DNA from: Diploptera punctata
Lineage: Eukaryota; Arthropoda; Insecta; Blattodea; Blaberidae
Reading direction: 5' to 3'
DNA length: 64,000 bases
Assembly: GCA_030220185.1 (NCBI GenBank)
Contig: JASPKZ010008349.1
Coordinates: forward strand, 489,431 to 553,430
The notes under the pieces were generated by a model. That model made no database searches. It was not told where the DNA came from and saw only the letters and a program-made list of their open reading frames with translations. Of this stretch, positions 53,714 through 62,286 are shown one piece after another. Numbering within the stretch: position 1 is the stretch's first letter; every line of letters starts with the position of its first letter. A program made the position numbers and the translations under genes.

Positions 53714-54189
53714 GAGAGTAAATATTTAGTATTTGTATGAATATTAGAACAAATAATAATACTTTATGTACCCGAATTTAATAATTTTAGGTCTAGTTCG
53801 GCTTTAACATAATGGCGCCTTTTCATTATCTTACAAAGTACTAGCGAAAATCATAATCATCAGCACATGCATCTTAAATTTTACTTGAAGCGTGTTTTTA
53901 AGGTAATCTAATATAATTATGGGCGATAAAAAATAAAATCTTTGAGAACTTAATGATGCTCATTAATTACCGAAGTTAAATTCATACCGTACGTATAAAT
54001 ATCAAATTCAGAGTAGGTCATCAGTTACTTAAGCCACTTTTACACAATTATCCGAGAAGAAATATTGCAACTACGTATTATATTCTATCTTATTTTGAAA
54101 TCAGATATATAAATATTTTTTTTAAATCAAAGGATGGAATGTTTGTTCGAATTTATAAATAATTTTAACAAAAGTAAAGAAGTCGGGAA
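53462..54189. other. Spacer with AT microsatellite
   Basis: An at run of about 40 bp at 53670-53711. Otherwise AT-rich, unassigned. Confidence 0.55.
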
Positions 54190-54433
54190 GTATCGTGACG
54201 TCATCGCAAGTTTAAAATTCCCGCCATTCAATATTATTGGTTAATAGTAGCCAATGAGAAAGATTATGTAATAACCGCCATCTAGTGATTGGCGGATTCC
54301 ATGATTGAGGTCAATGAACTTTAGTTTGGAGTTAGCGCCTTGGCGGCAAGTGTATTAGAGGTGATTATTAACGAGTACCACAGTAAATAGAATCTTGATA
54401 TTTGTTGTAAAACTAATATTTAACAAACAGGAG
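54190..54433 (+). promoter_or_regulatory. Promoter-like segment with CRE and CCAAT
   Basis: A full palindromic cAMP-response element TGACGTCA at 54196-54203, and CCAAT boxes at 54236-54240 (inverted), 54251-54255 and 54288-54292 (inverted), all within 100 bp in a locally GC-richer stretch. A donor-like 'caggag|gtaagc' at 54433/54434 could end a non-coding first exon. No transcript evidence. The LINE tandem array begins 40 bp later. Confidence 0.3.
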
Positions 54434-54476
54434 GTAAGCGACTTCTGCAGATTAATTTACACGTAGTTGAAGTAAC

Positions 54477-55500
54477 TCAATGGCAGTATCGAACCCGTAG
54501 GTTCATGCCCGCGCGGACATAAGCTCTCCATACATCCCTATCCTGAGCTAATGTTTTCCAATCATTCCCTGTATAATCTACTTCCCTCAAATCATACTTA
54601 CTTAATCACTGGCACTATTGAACCCGTAGGTTCATGGCCGCGCGGACATAAGCTCTCCATACATCCCTATCCTGAACTAATGTTTTCCAATTATTTCCTG
54701 TATAATCTACTTCCCTCAGATCATACTTACTCACTCACTGGCACTATCGAACCCGTAGGTTCATGGCCGTGCGGACATAAGCTCTCCATACATCCCTATC
54801 CTGAACTAATGTTTTCCAATCATTCCCTGTATAATATACTTCCCTCAAATCATACTTGCTTACTCACTGGCACTATCGAACCCGTAGGTTCATGGTCGTG
54901 CGTACATAAGCTCTCCATACATCCCTATCCTGAGCTAATGTTTTCCAATCATTCCCTGTATAATATACTTCCCTCAAATCATCCTTAATTACTCACTGGC
55001 ACTATCGAACCCGTAGGTTCATGGCCGCGCGGACATAAACTCTCCATACATCCCTATCCTGAACTAATGTTTTCCAATCATTCCCTGTATAATATACTTC
55101 CCTCAAATCATACTTAATTACTCACTGGCACTATCGAACCCGTAGGTCCATGGCCGCGCGGACATAAGCTCTCCATACAACCCTATCCTGAACTAATGTT
55201 TTCCAATCATTCCCTGTATAATATACTTCCCTCAAATCATACTTAATTACTCACTGGCACTATCGAACCCATAGGTTCATGGCCGTGTGTACATAAGCTC
55301 TCCATACATCCCTATCCTGAGATGTTTTCCAATCATTCCCTGTATAATCTACTTCCCTCAAATCGTTGTTAATGTTATTCTCCCACCTCATTCTTGATCT
55401 ACCAAGTGAACGTTTTCCCTCTGGTTTTTCTACAAGAAGCTTCCATGCACCTATTTCATTCCCCATTCGTGAATTTGTTTTTGTTAAATTGGAAAACCTC
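54477..55500 (-). repeat. 129-bp tandem array of a LINE 3' end
   Basis: Units start at 54477, 54606, 54735, 54864, 54993, 55122 and 55251, exactly 129 bp apart. On the minus strand each encodes the last codons of the LINE family (D-L-R-E-V-Y-Y-T-G-N-D-W, then R-A-Y-V-H-A-A-M-N-L-R-V-R and a stop). The last unit, at 55251, continues into a longer tail to about 55480 with G-R-S-R-M-R-W-E-N. Unit length equals 43 codons. Substitutions between units are few. Confidence 0.9.
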
Positions 55501-55520
55501 AATTTCTGATACTAACTAAC

Positions 55521-55710
55521 TCACTGGCACTATCGAACCCGTAGGTTCATGGCCGCGCGGACATAAGCTCTCCATACATCCCTATCCTGAACTGTTTTCC
55601 AATCATTCCCTGTATAATCTACTTCCCTCAAATCATAGTTAATGTTATTCTCCCACCTCATTCTTGGTCTTCCAATTGGGCGTTTTCCTTCTCATTTACA
55701 TGTTGTTGAA
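55521..55710 (-). pseudogene. LINE C-terminal tail
   Basis: One further, separate copy of the same 3' end, about 190 bp, including G-R-P-R-M-R-W-E-N in reverse; it lies next to the array but out of its 129-bp register. Confidence 0.8.
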
Positions 55711-55734
55711 GCTATCTAAATACCAAAATGTATT

Positions 55735-55980
55735 GGCGCAGAGCTACATTACTTTGATTTGAATTCTGCTCCCATGGAATTTCGGTTATTATCATACCAA
55801 TGCACACCAAGTATCATGAGGAATTTGGGTAGCTATAGTGAGTAGCGACTCTAGTTTGAGTAAACTACCTATAACGGGTGGAGAACCCGATTTGCTGACC
55901 ACGTGTCATTCCTATATTAACTCAATAATCGTCCACCTTTGTAATTGGCACATGTTGATGTGATGCCAGTACCCAACTGG
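55735..55980 (+). mobile_element. SINE-D, diverged
   Basis: Lacks the first part of the tRNA head. Landmarks 'ttggcgcagagct' and 'agtagcgactc' and the distal 'gtaattggcacatgt' are in order. Confidence 0.7.
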
Positions 55981-55996
55981 TATATATATATATATC

Positions 55997-56152
55997 ATCA
56001 TCATGAACAAAATCGTTTTAGGCCATGTGGCCTGTACGGTAAAGCTAGCGAAGATGGTCTTGATCTTTCCACCGATGTTTTGGTGTTCCTTGGTCCCTAT
56101 GTCCAGTTGGGGTATATTGGAATGCCAATTTTGGAAGTCTATTTCTTGTATA
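55997..56152 (-). pseudogene. LINE 3' end with GAT tail
   Basis: Minus strand match to 7640-7850 including 'acaggccacatggcc'; the frame would read Q-N-W-H-S-N-I-P-Q-L-D-I-G. Short 5'-truncated copy, (gat)n tail at 55997-56003. Confidence 0.7.
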
Positions 56153-56169
56153 TATATATATATATATAT

Positions 56170-56489
56170 CTCCATCCATAGTAATTGTGACAGAGGGCAG
56201 GACTTTTACTGCAATCATAACATTTTCATGCTATGCTTTGCAGCTTTAATAGGGATTTATAGGTGTGGTAGCTTCCCGTTGCTTTCCACACCGGTAAAGG
56301 ATGATGATGATAATAATAAGGATAATAATGATGGCCGGATGATTTTTGGGGAACTTTGGGCCCTAAGATTCCTGACATTTGCCTTACAGGTGAGGAAAAA
56401 TCTCACCCAGGAGTCTATCCTGACCAGGAATCGAACCTGGGTCTGCTGCGTGACAAGGCAGCACGCTACCTCGAGACCACAGCAGTGGA
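56170..56489 (-). mobile_element. SINE-A copy
   Basis: Full-length minus copy; head at 56489 ('gtccactgctgtgg' on the minus strand). Flanked on both sides by at/gt microsatellite. Confidence 0.9.
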
Positions 56490-56804
56490 CTTATGTATGT
56501 ATATATATATGAAATTAGGTCCATTGTTAAGTCAGGGAACTTACTTGTAATTTTAAAAAATTGATTCAAAGAATAAGATAATTTTTTTTACCAATGCCAT
56601 TATGTTGTTTTTATTACATTTCCGGTATTTTATCCTGCACTGGCAGAATTACAACCCTGTTCTTAATTTGAGGCACCTGGAAGGTAGAGTTATGTTACCC
56701 CATAATTTGGTAAATGATGAAACACAGGAGAGTCCTTTAACCTGAACTTAATCAAATCCATACCACGGGAAACAATGACAATGATTCCCTTTAAGAAAAA
56801 AAAA
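56490..56804. other. No recognisable gene
   Basis: Short at repeat at 56496-56510; remainder unassigned. Confidence 0.5.
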
Positions 56805-56980
56805 TCCTGTGGTCTTGAAAAAGATTTTTGGGCTGAAGGCCATGGTCGTGAGGCTTGTAGTTCCCCAATGTTTCGCCAGAGACTGCGTCTGGCATCCTCA
56901 ACCACGACCAAGGCCTACAGCCCAAAAATCTTCTTCAAGATCATCATAGCAACTCCGGCCGTGAAAGTCCATGTCAATAC
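56805..56980. mobile_element. PLE-end inverted repeat, hammerhead-like
   Basis: 'gatttttgggctgaaggcc' (56823) pairs with 'ggcctacagcccaaaaatc' (56911). On the minus strand 56866-56901 reads T-T-G-A-G-G-A, stem II GCCAGA/TCTGGC, GAAAC: one change in the core and no clear GTC. The flank 'ggccgtgaaagtc' at 56960 also occurs at 13238. Confidence 0.55.
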
Positions 56981-57485
56981 AATCCTGTGGTCTGTTGGGA
57001 ATTGAACCCGGGACCATATGAACCCTCCAACCCATGAGGCTGGTAATTTATTAAGAATAGAGACCGGATTTGTATATGAAATTCATGTTTTGTTTTATGC
57101 TTTAAAAAGTATGCAGAAATGATTTACATGTTAAGTGGTCCCTTCACAGACAATTTGAGTGGTATTTCATAATGCATAGAAATGCATATTCTGGGAAAAA
57201 ATGCTTATTTTAGATTTTTAATGCATATTTTACTACTAAATGTGGTAATAAATTATAATTTTTCCTTCAGCTGATTATTAGTAATTGATTAATTATTAAT
57301 CCATTTTTTAAAAATTAATTAGTATCTGAAATCCATCGGATTAAGCGTAACATGTATATTTACATCTGTGTAAGAGGGGAATATCCGTGGGCCTTGAGAA
57401 ATAATATTACTGTATTACTAAAATCATATATGATAAGTATTAAATTAAAAATCCTGGCTACAATAGAATTTGTCAAATTAGCAAA

Positions 57486-57671
57486 ATGCTCTCTGGTGAT
57501 AGTGAAAAAACTGTAACTGAAGAGGGATTCACTGAAGAAGAACTGTGGTGTTTTTCACGTGTACCTGTGACATCATGTGATGTAGAAAGGGCATTTTCAT
57601 TGTATAAACCCCCCTTCTTCACTGACAGACGAAGGAGCTTCACACAAGAAAACCTTCCTTATCTACTGTAA
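57486..57671 (+). pseudogene. hAT transposase C-terminal dimerisation domain
   Basis: F-S-R-V-P-V-T-S-C-D-V-E-R-A-F-S-L-Y-K is the hallmark of the hAT C-terminal domain (usually P-V-T-S-x-D-V-E-R-x-F-S), followed by D-R-R-R-S-F-T-Q-E-N-L. It closely resembles the CGG-binding-protein-like hAT group. The catalytic core and BED finger are deleted. The stop at 57669 is natural for this domain. It lies inside an element with matching ends, so the element identity is secure. Confidence 0.8.
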
Positions 57672-57752
57672 TGGCCAGGAATAAGCTAAGATTATATTAT
57701 ATTATTTTCAGTGTGATCATCTTACCTCAATATTAATGTTGATTTGTTCTTG

Positions 57753-57786
57753 GACATGTTTCAAAACAATTCTGTTTTATCATCAG
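57753..57786 (-). ncRNA. Hammerhead ribozyme motif
   Basis: Minus strand: C-T-G-A-T-G-A (57786-57780), stem II AAAACA/TGTTTT with loop gaat, GAAAC (57762-57758), 'at', GTC (57755-57753). Complete core and a six-pair stem II. Confidence 0.65.
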
Positions 57787-57800
57787 TTTGTCCAGACTGG

Positions 57801-58108
57801 GGGGGGGGCACGCCGTAGCGTAGTGGTTAAGGCACTGCGCTACAAGCCGGAAGGTCGAGGGTTCAAGTCCCGGTGGGGTCAGGATTTTTAAACTGACCCA
57901 AACCCTCTGGCGACACTATGGCCCTGGGGTCGACTCAGCCTCTAACGGAAATGAGTACCAGATGCTTGTTCTGGGGTAAAGGCGGCCGTCATGCAGGGCT
58001 GACAACCCGGCTGACATCAAGTGCCGATTGTCTAGAAATAGTGGGAGCCTTAACATCCTACTACCCCAAGGGCCTCCCGAGGCCTGTAGTGGGAATACTT
58101 TACTTTTT
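57801..58108 (+). mobile_element. SINE-B with TSD
   Basis: TSD 'ttgtccagactgg' at 57788-57800 and 58109-58121. Inserted just outside the hammerhead core. Head 'tagcgtagtgg' and B box 'gggttcaagtccc'. Confidence 0.9.
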
Positions 58109-58384
58109 TTGTCCAGACTGGTTGCATACCCCGGTTAAGCTAAGATTATCCACAAAGCAAATAATTTATTTAATTTTATTACAATCTGCTTTTGCATATT
58201 TTCAACATTTTTCATGCATATTTAGTATTTTATTTTGCATACAAATCTGGTCTCTAATTAAGAAGAAACAATATATGGAGAATTGTTTGAGGATTAGTTG
58301 AATTTAGGAATGAGAACAAATGAGGATTCAAAAAATGATTATTGTAAGGTTAGTGGTCATATTATCAAGAGGGCATGTGAGACT

Positions 58385-58890
58385 TGTTAAAAAACTTACT
58401 ATGAGGTTTAATTTAAAATTTAAATTTAAATTCTTTATACCTCACATCATATCCAGTCTTCTAATTAAACCGGTTTAAAAATGTAGGCAGTTTTATCTTC
58501 AGAAATATCTCGACCAATGTTATGTCATTCAGGAGGACTGCTTCTTACTCCATGTGTTAGTGGACTGATGAACCTCAGAATCAATTCAAATTCCCTGGGA
58601 ATTTAAAAATTCATTAGTTTTTTTTTCTTGTTTTTTTTTTTTGAACATGGACTTATTTTCCAAACTGTGATTTAAAAAAAAACAAGAAAGAAAAACTTGT
58701 TAATTTTTTAACTCCTGGGGAATTTGATTTGATTCAGAGGTTCATTGGTCCACCAACAGATGGAGTAAGAAGCAGTTCTGAATATGACATCAGTTGAGAT
58801 ATTAATGAAGATGAAACTGCGTACCTTTTGAAACTGATTTAATTAGAAGATTGGATATGATGTGAGGTATAAAGAATTTAAATCTTAAAC
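58385..58890. mobile_element. PLE inverted dimer
   Basis: Arms meet near 58670: 'ctcacatcatatccagtcttctaatt' type ends at 58443 and 58838. Each arm has the C-terminal frame (I-G-P-P-T-D-G-V-R-S on the right arm) and hammerhead-like remains (58807-58840). The PLE 3' signature is on the left arm. Confidence 0.65.
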
Positions 58891-58907
58891 TAAGGTATTA
58901 ATATTTT

Positions 58908-59559
58908 TATTATTCATTTCATACATCTCAATAATGGATAAATTATATTTGAAGATACAAATTATACGTTCAGACTGGGGCTCGAACCCAGGACCTTTGG
59001 CTTTCCGGGCCATTACTCTACCGACTGAGCTACCTGAGTGAGTTCCGATCTAAATGCAAATTTTTCTCTTATATACATCGTTAATTCCCGCGCATAAAAG
59101 GCTATGAAACCTTCATTTCTATCTTTTGCAAATGGCGGTTTCTTTATTAAGAAGACATTTATTTAGGAATTTTTATATTACATTATAATGCTAGTATGCT
59201 TCTTTCAATATTTTTATTATTCATTTCATATGAAATGAATATTAAAAACATTGAAAGAAACCATACTGGCATTTCATTTCATATGAAATGAATAATGAAA
59301 ACATACTGGCATTATAATGTAATATAAAAATTCCCAAATAAATGTCTTCTTAATAAAGAAGCCGCCATTTGTAAAAGATAGAAACAAAGGTTTCATAGCA
59401 TTTGGTGCATGGGAATTGACAATGTAAATAAGAGAAAAATTTGCATTTAGATCAGAACTTACTCAGATAGCTCAGTCAGTAGAGTATTGACCCAAAAAGC
59501 TGAAGGTCCTGGGTTCGAGACCCAGTCTGAGCATATAATTTTTCTCTTCAAATATAAGA
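58908..59559. mobile_element. SINE-E giant hairpin, 650 bp
   Basis: Direct repeat 'tattaatatttt' at 58896-58907 and 59560-59571 (12 bp). Two arms of about 300 bp meet near 59235 around 'catatgaaatgaat'. Each outer arm has a tRNA-like head: on the right, A box 'tagctcagtcagtag' and B box 'ggttcgagaccc' (59468-59522). Confidence 0.75.
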
Positions 59560-59574
59560 TATTAATATTTTAAA

Positions 59575-60115
59575 ATTTAAAATAAAATTCTTTACACCTC
59601 GCCTCATATCCTGTCTTCTAATTAGACTGGTTTTGTAACCTTAGTGGATACATCTTAAATAGTTTCACAACTGATGTTCTGTCATCCAGGAGCATTGTTT
59701 TTTACTCCATCTTTTGGTGGACCGATGAACCTCCCAATCAAATCAACTTCCCCAGGAATTTCAAAATTCATTAATTTTTTTGTTTTTTTTTTTAATGTGG
59801 CTTATTCTCCAAACCGTGAGCCCTTTAGGTTTTCTAATTGTTTTCAACCTTTCTTTCAATTTGATGTTTTTCTGAGCATATTTTTTTACTTCTGCATTTT
59901 TGACATCCCTTAGATAATCCTTTACTCTCATTTTCATATTTATTTTTTGTCTTCCCTATGTAAATTTTATCACAATCTCCGCATTTGATTGGTAAATTTC
60001 TGACATCTTTTTTTCTTTCATTTTATCATTTTTGTTGGTTTTTTAATTATTCTGTATAGGCTGTATTCATTGTCGGTGCCAATCATATGTTGAACTTTTT
60101 AAAAATTTTTTTGGA
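59575..60115 (-). pseudogene. PLE C-terminal region (minus arm)
   Basis: Minus strand: remains of R-L-A-P-T-M-N-T-A, C-G-D-C-D-K-I-Y-I-G-K-T-K-N, L-K-G-S-R-F-G-E and the M-N-F-E-I-P-G-E stretch, with many frameshifts. Forms one half of a tail-out pair with 60245-60785. GIY-YIG-type endonuclease region, non-functional. Confidence 0.6.
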
Positions 60116-60244
60116 ACTTATGGTACTTCAATGGATGAGAAGTGAATTTATGTAATTTTATTATAATCTTATTTATTACAACAAATTTTAATTTTACTAT
60201 TATTAAAATTAAAAAAATTAAGTTATCATTCAATGTATCAACGT

Positions 60245-60785
60245 TAGTTCCAATTTTTTTTTAAAAAGTTGAATATATGATTAGCATTGAGAAATGAATA
60301 CAGCCTCAATACAATTATTAAAACCAACAAAATGATAAAATGGAAGAAGAAAACTAATCAGGAATTTACCTGATCAAATGCAGGGATTGTGATAAAATTG
60401 ACATAGGGAAAACAAAAAGAAATTTGAAAACCAGAGTGAAGAAACATCTTAGAAACATCAAAACTGGAGGAGTGGAAAAATTTACAGTAGCCACTCATGC
60501 ATGGTCAGAAAAACATCAAATTAAAAAAAGGCCAGATTAATAAAACAATTAGCAAACTCCAAAGAGTTTACGGTATGAGAAAAATCCACATTAAAAAAAA
60601 AACTGGAAAGAAAAATTACTGAATTCTGAAACTCGCGGGAAGTTGATTTGTAAGTTTATTGACCCACCAACAGATGGAGTAAGAAGCAGTGCTCCTAGAC
60701 GACTGAACAATGGTCGTGGAATTACTGGAGATGAAACTGAAAGGTTTTGAAGCTATCTAATTAAAAACATAATGAGCTGAGGAGA
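60245..60785 (+). pseudogene. PLE C-terminal region (plus arm)
   Basis: C-R-D-C-D-K-I-D-I-G-K-T-K-R-N-L-K-T-R-V and K-H-L-R-N-I-K-T-G-G-V-E-K form the best-preserved GIY-YIG-type segment here (60380-60490), where the second motif's usual Y-I-G is D-I-G. The frame breaks after A-W-S-E-K-H. The end 'aatgagctgaggag' corresponds to the family's 3' flank. Confidence 0.65.
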
Positions 60786-60911
60786 AAAAGAATTTATTTA
60801 CATTTTTTTCTTATTTTAATACTTACATATGTAGAATTTTAATGCATGTTTTTTTTTTACAGGTGTTGTGTTGTGCAGTGTTATGCGATGTTCGTATCGT
60901 TGATAGAATTC

Positions 60912-60985
60912 GATGGCGCGACAGGCCTAGAAGGCCTTTGGGGTATACCAGCCGGCTGCTGGCCCCACATCGGGTATTAGATAAT
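60912..60985 (-). mobile_element. SINE-D distal fragment
   Basis: 'gatggcgcgacaggcct' and 'accagccggctgctggcc' match the distal end of SINE-D (38188-38240). Confidence 0.7.
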
Positions 60986-61410
60986 ATTTTTTTAATTATT
61001 TTTGTAGTTAGGGCCCCTTTTAAGGGGTGAAGAAGGTCTCGGTTCTGACCGGGGCCACGTAGCAGCCTTCCATCGTTGGAAAACAACATACGTCGTGGGA
61101 CCTCATCAGAATAGTAGGAAACAAGAAGACCAAACAAACACCACAGACGACCACGCACAGCAGTACATGGCGCGTACGAGTGTCAGTGCTTCTGGTTTAA
61201 TGCTGCTAATGCCCAGGTTAAAACAGAGCTAACCCAAATCCAGAATATGGAATGAAACAATTCTGTATCTGGATTACTTTGGCTGGTCTGATATTTGCGG
61301 ATCTCACTGACGCTCGGGAAAAAGATCCATGCACCAAACAAGTACTGACATAGCAAAGGGTGGTCCCCCCTGTCGCTATGCCTCTGCGAGTTGGTGCTAG
61401 GATCTTCGTA
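60986..61410. other. GC-richer, unassigned
   Basis: No gene seen. Composition rises towards the tandem repeats that follow. Confidence 0.4.
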
Positions 61411-61650
61411 GATGATGTTGCAAGCATCTTGTCTGTGCACTAAAGAGCACTTATGGAGTCCAGGCAAGTCCCCCCCTGAACTACATCTCTGCGCACCTGC
61501 TGCTATGATCATTGCAATGATGCTGCAAGCATCTGATCTGCGCACAACCAGCACAGATGTAGACCACCAGGCAAGTCCCCGCCTGACCCACATCTCTACA
61601 GGTCTGCTGCGAGGATCTCTGTAGGTATGATATTGCAAGCATCATTGTTC
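61411..61650 (+). repeat. Tandem repeat of about 105-111 bp
   Basis: 'gcaagcatc' recurs at 61420, 61524 and 61635, each with similar flanks (bases around 'ccaggcaagtccccc' and 'catctctgc'). Three diverged units. Confidence 0.7.
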
Positions 61651-61696
61651 GGCCAGTGTTTAGGTGTAGGTAGGGCATAGTTTTAAGAAGTCGACA

Positions 61697-62046
61697 ATGC
61701 TGCTGGCTCTATCGATAGCTGTGCTTATGTGCTGGGCTGTCTGTGGTTATGCAAGTCGCAGTTACATAGCTGTGTCTTGCTTAAAAAGAGGACGATGGTT
61801 TTTTTCCATCTTCCTCAAGACATATTCAATTATTAATATGATTTTTTCTTATCTGTTTCAGGATATAAGTTACTTCGGCTCCTGCAAGAAGAGACAGAGA
61901 TGTCATCATTATTGCTTAAAGGTCCGCTTTCTACTGGCTAATGATTCATTAATGATTCTTCTTTTTTTTTTCAGGTTTATTCAACAGTTTACAAAAAATT
62001 CAGAAATGTTGCAGGAAAATTCAAGTACATTAAAATTATTCCCTAG
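61697..62046 (+). CDS. Candidate small secreted-peptide gene
   Basis: ATG at 61697 (A at -3) starts a signal-peptide-like leader, M-L-L-A-L-S-I-A-V-L-M-C-W-A-V-C-G-Y-A, with a plausible cleavage after G-Y-A. Two exon-like blocks follow, each after a strong acceptor: 61862-61921 (D-I-S-Y-F-G-S-C-K-K-R-Q-R-C-H-H-Y-C-L-K) and 61975-62046 (V-Y-S-T-V-Y-K-K-F-R-N-V, ending I-I-P stop). The first has an ATG-proximal donor of the wrong phase (gt at 61798), but the leader and the 61862 block are in the same frame, so the exact join is unclear. Cysteines in the mature part: V-S-C, G-S-C, R-C, H-Y-C. Basic peptide; a family is not recognised. Could be chance. Confidence 0.3.
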
Positions 62047-62079
62047 GATGAAAATGGAAATGAAATATTAAAGGGATAT

Positions 62080-62286
62080 GGGAGGATATTCCCCTACAAC
62101 ACATGGACATGGGATGAATTTCCCCTATGATGACATGGCAGCAAAAACAAGAATATGGGAGGAATTTCCCTTACAACATCATGGTAGCAAGATCTACAAG
62201 AACATGGAATGAATTTCCCCTACATCGACATGGGAGGAAGATCTCCTATTAATCTGGGATTGAAACGTCCTACAGTGGACGACCTG
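62080..62286 (+). repeat. Diverged edge of the 30-bp minisatellite
   Basis: Units beginning 'gggagga' or 'gggatga', of about 46, 49, 26, 24, 30 and 30 bp, become progressively closer to the 30-bp consensus towards the right. Confidence 0.7.

Larger units (their letters stand above)
57696..58135 (-). mobile_element. Hammerhead mini-insertion in hAT
   Basis: Perfect 14-bp TSD 'taagctaagattat' at 57682-57695 and 58136-58149. Without the SINE inside it, the insert is about 119 bp, non-coding, with one hammerhead. Confidence 0.75.
57058..58256 (+). mobile_element. hAT transposon with 8-bp TSD
   Basis: TSD 'attaagaa' at 57050-57057 and 58257-58264, perfect. Terminal inverted repeats TAGAGACCGGATTTGTAT and its inverse with one mismatch. 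It keeps only the transposase C-terminus. About 440 bp of its length are later insertions (57696-58135). Confidence 0.85.

Noticed and set aside
54477..55260. CRISPR-like regular repeats
   Set aside because: Units are contiguous 129-bp LINE ends with no unique spacers, in a eukaryotic genome.
55981..56170. Tyrosine/isoleucine-rich frames as membrane peptides
   Set aside because: They come from tata microsatellites beside SINE-A.
59466..59530. Functional tRNA gene
   Set aside because: Has A and B boxes but the arms do not form a proper cloverleaf acceptor stem, and the same unit is repeated as a SINE.
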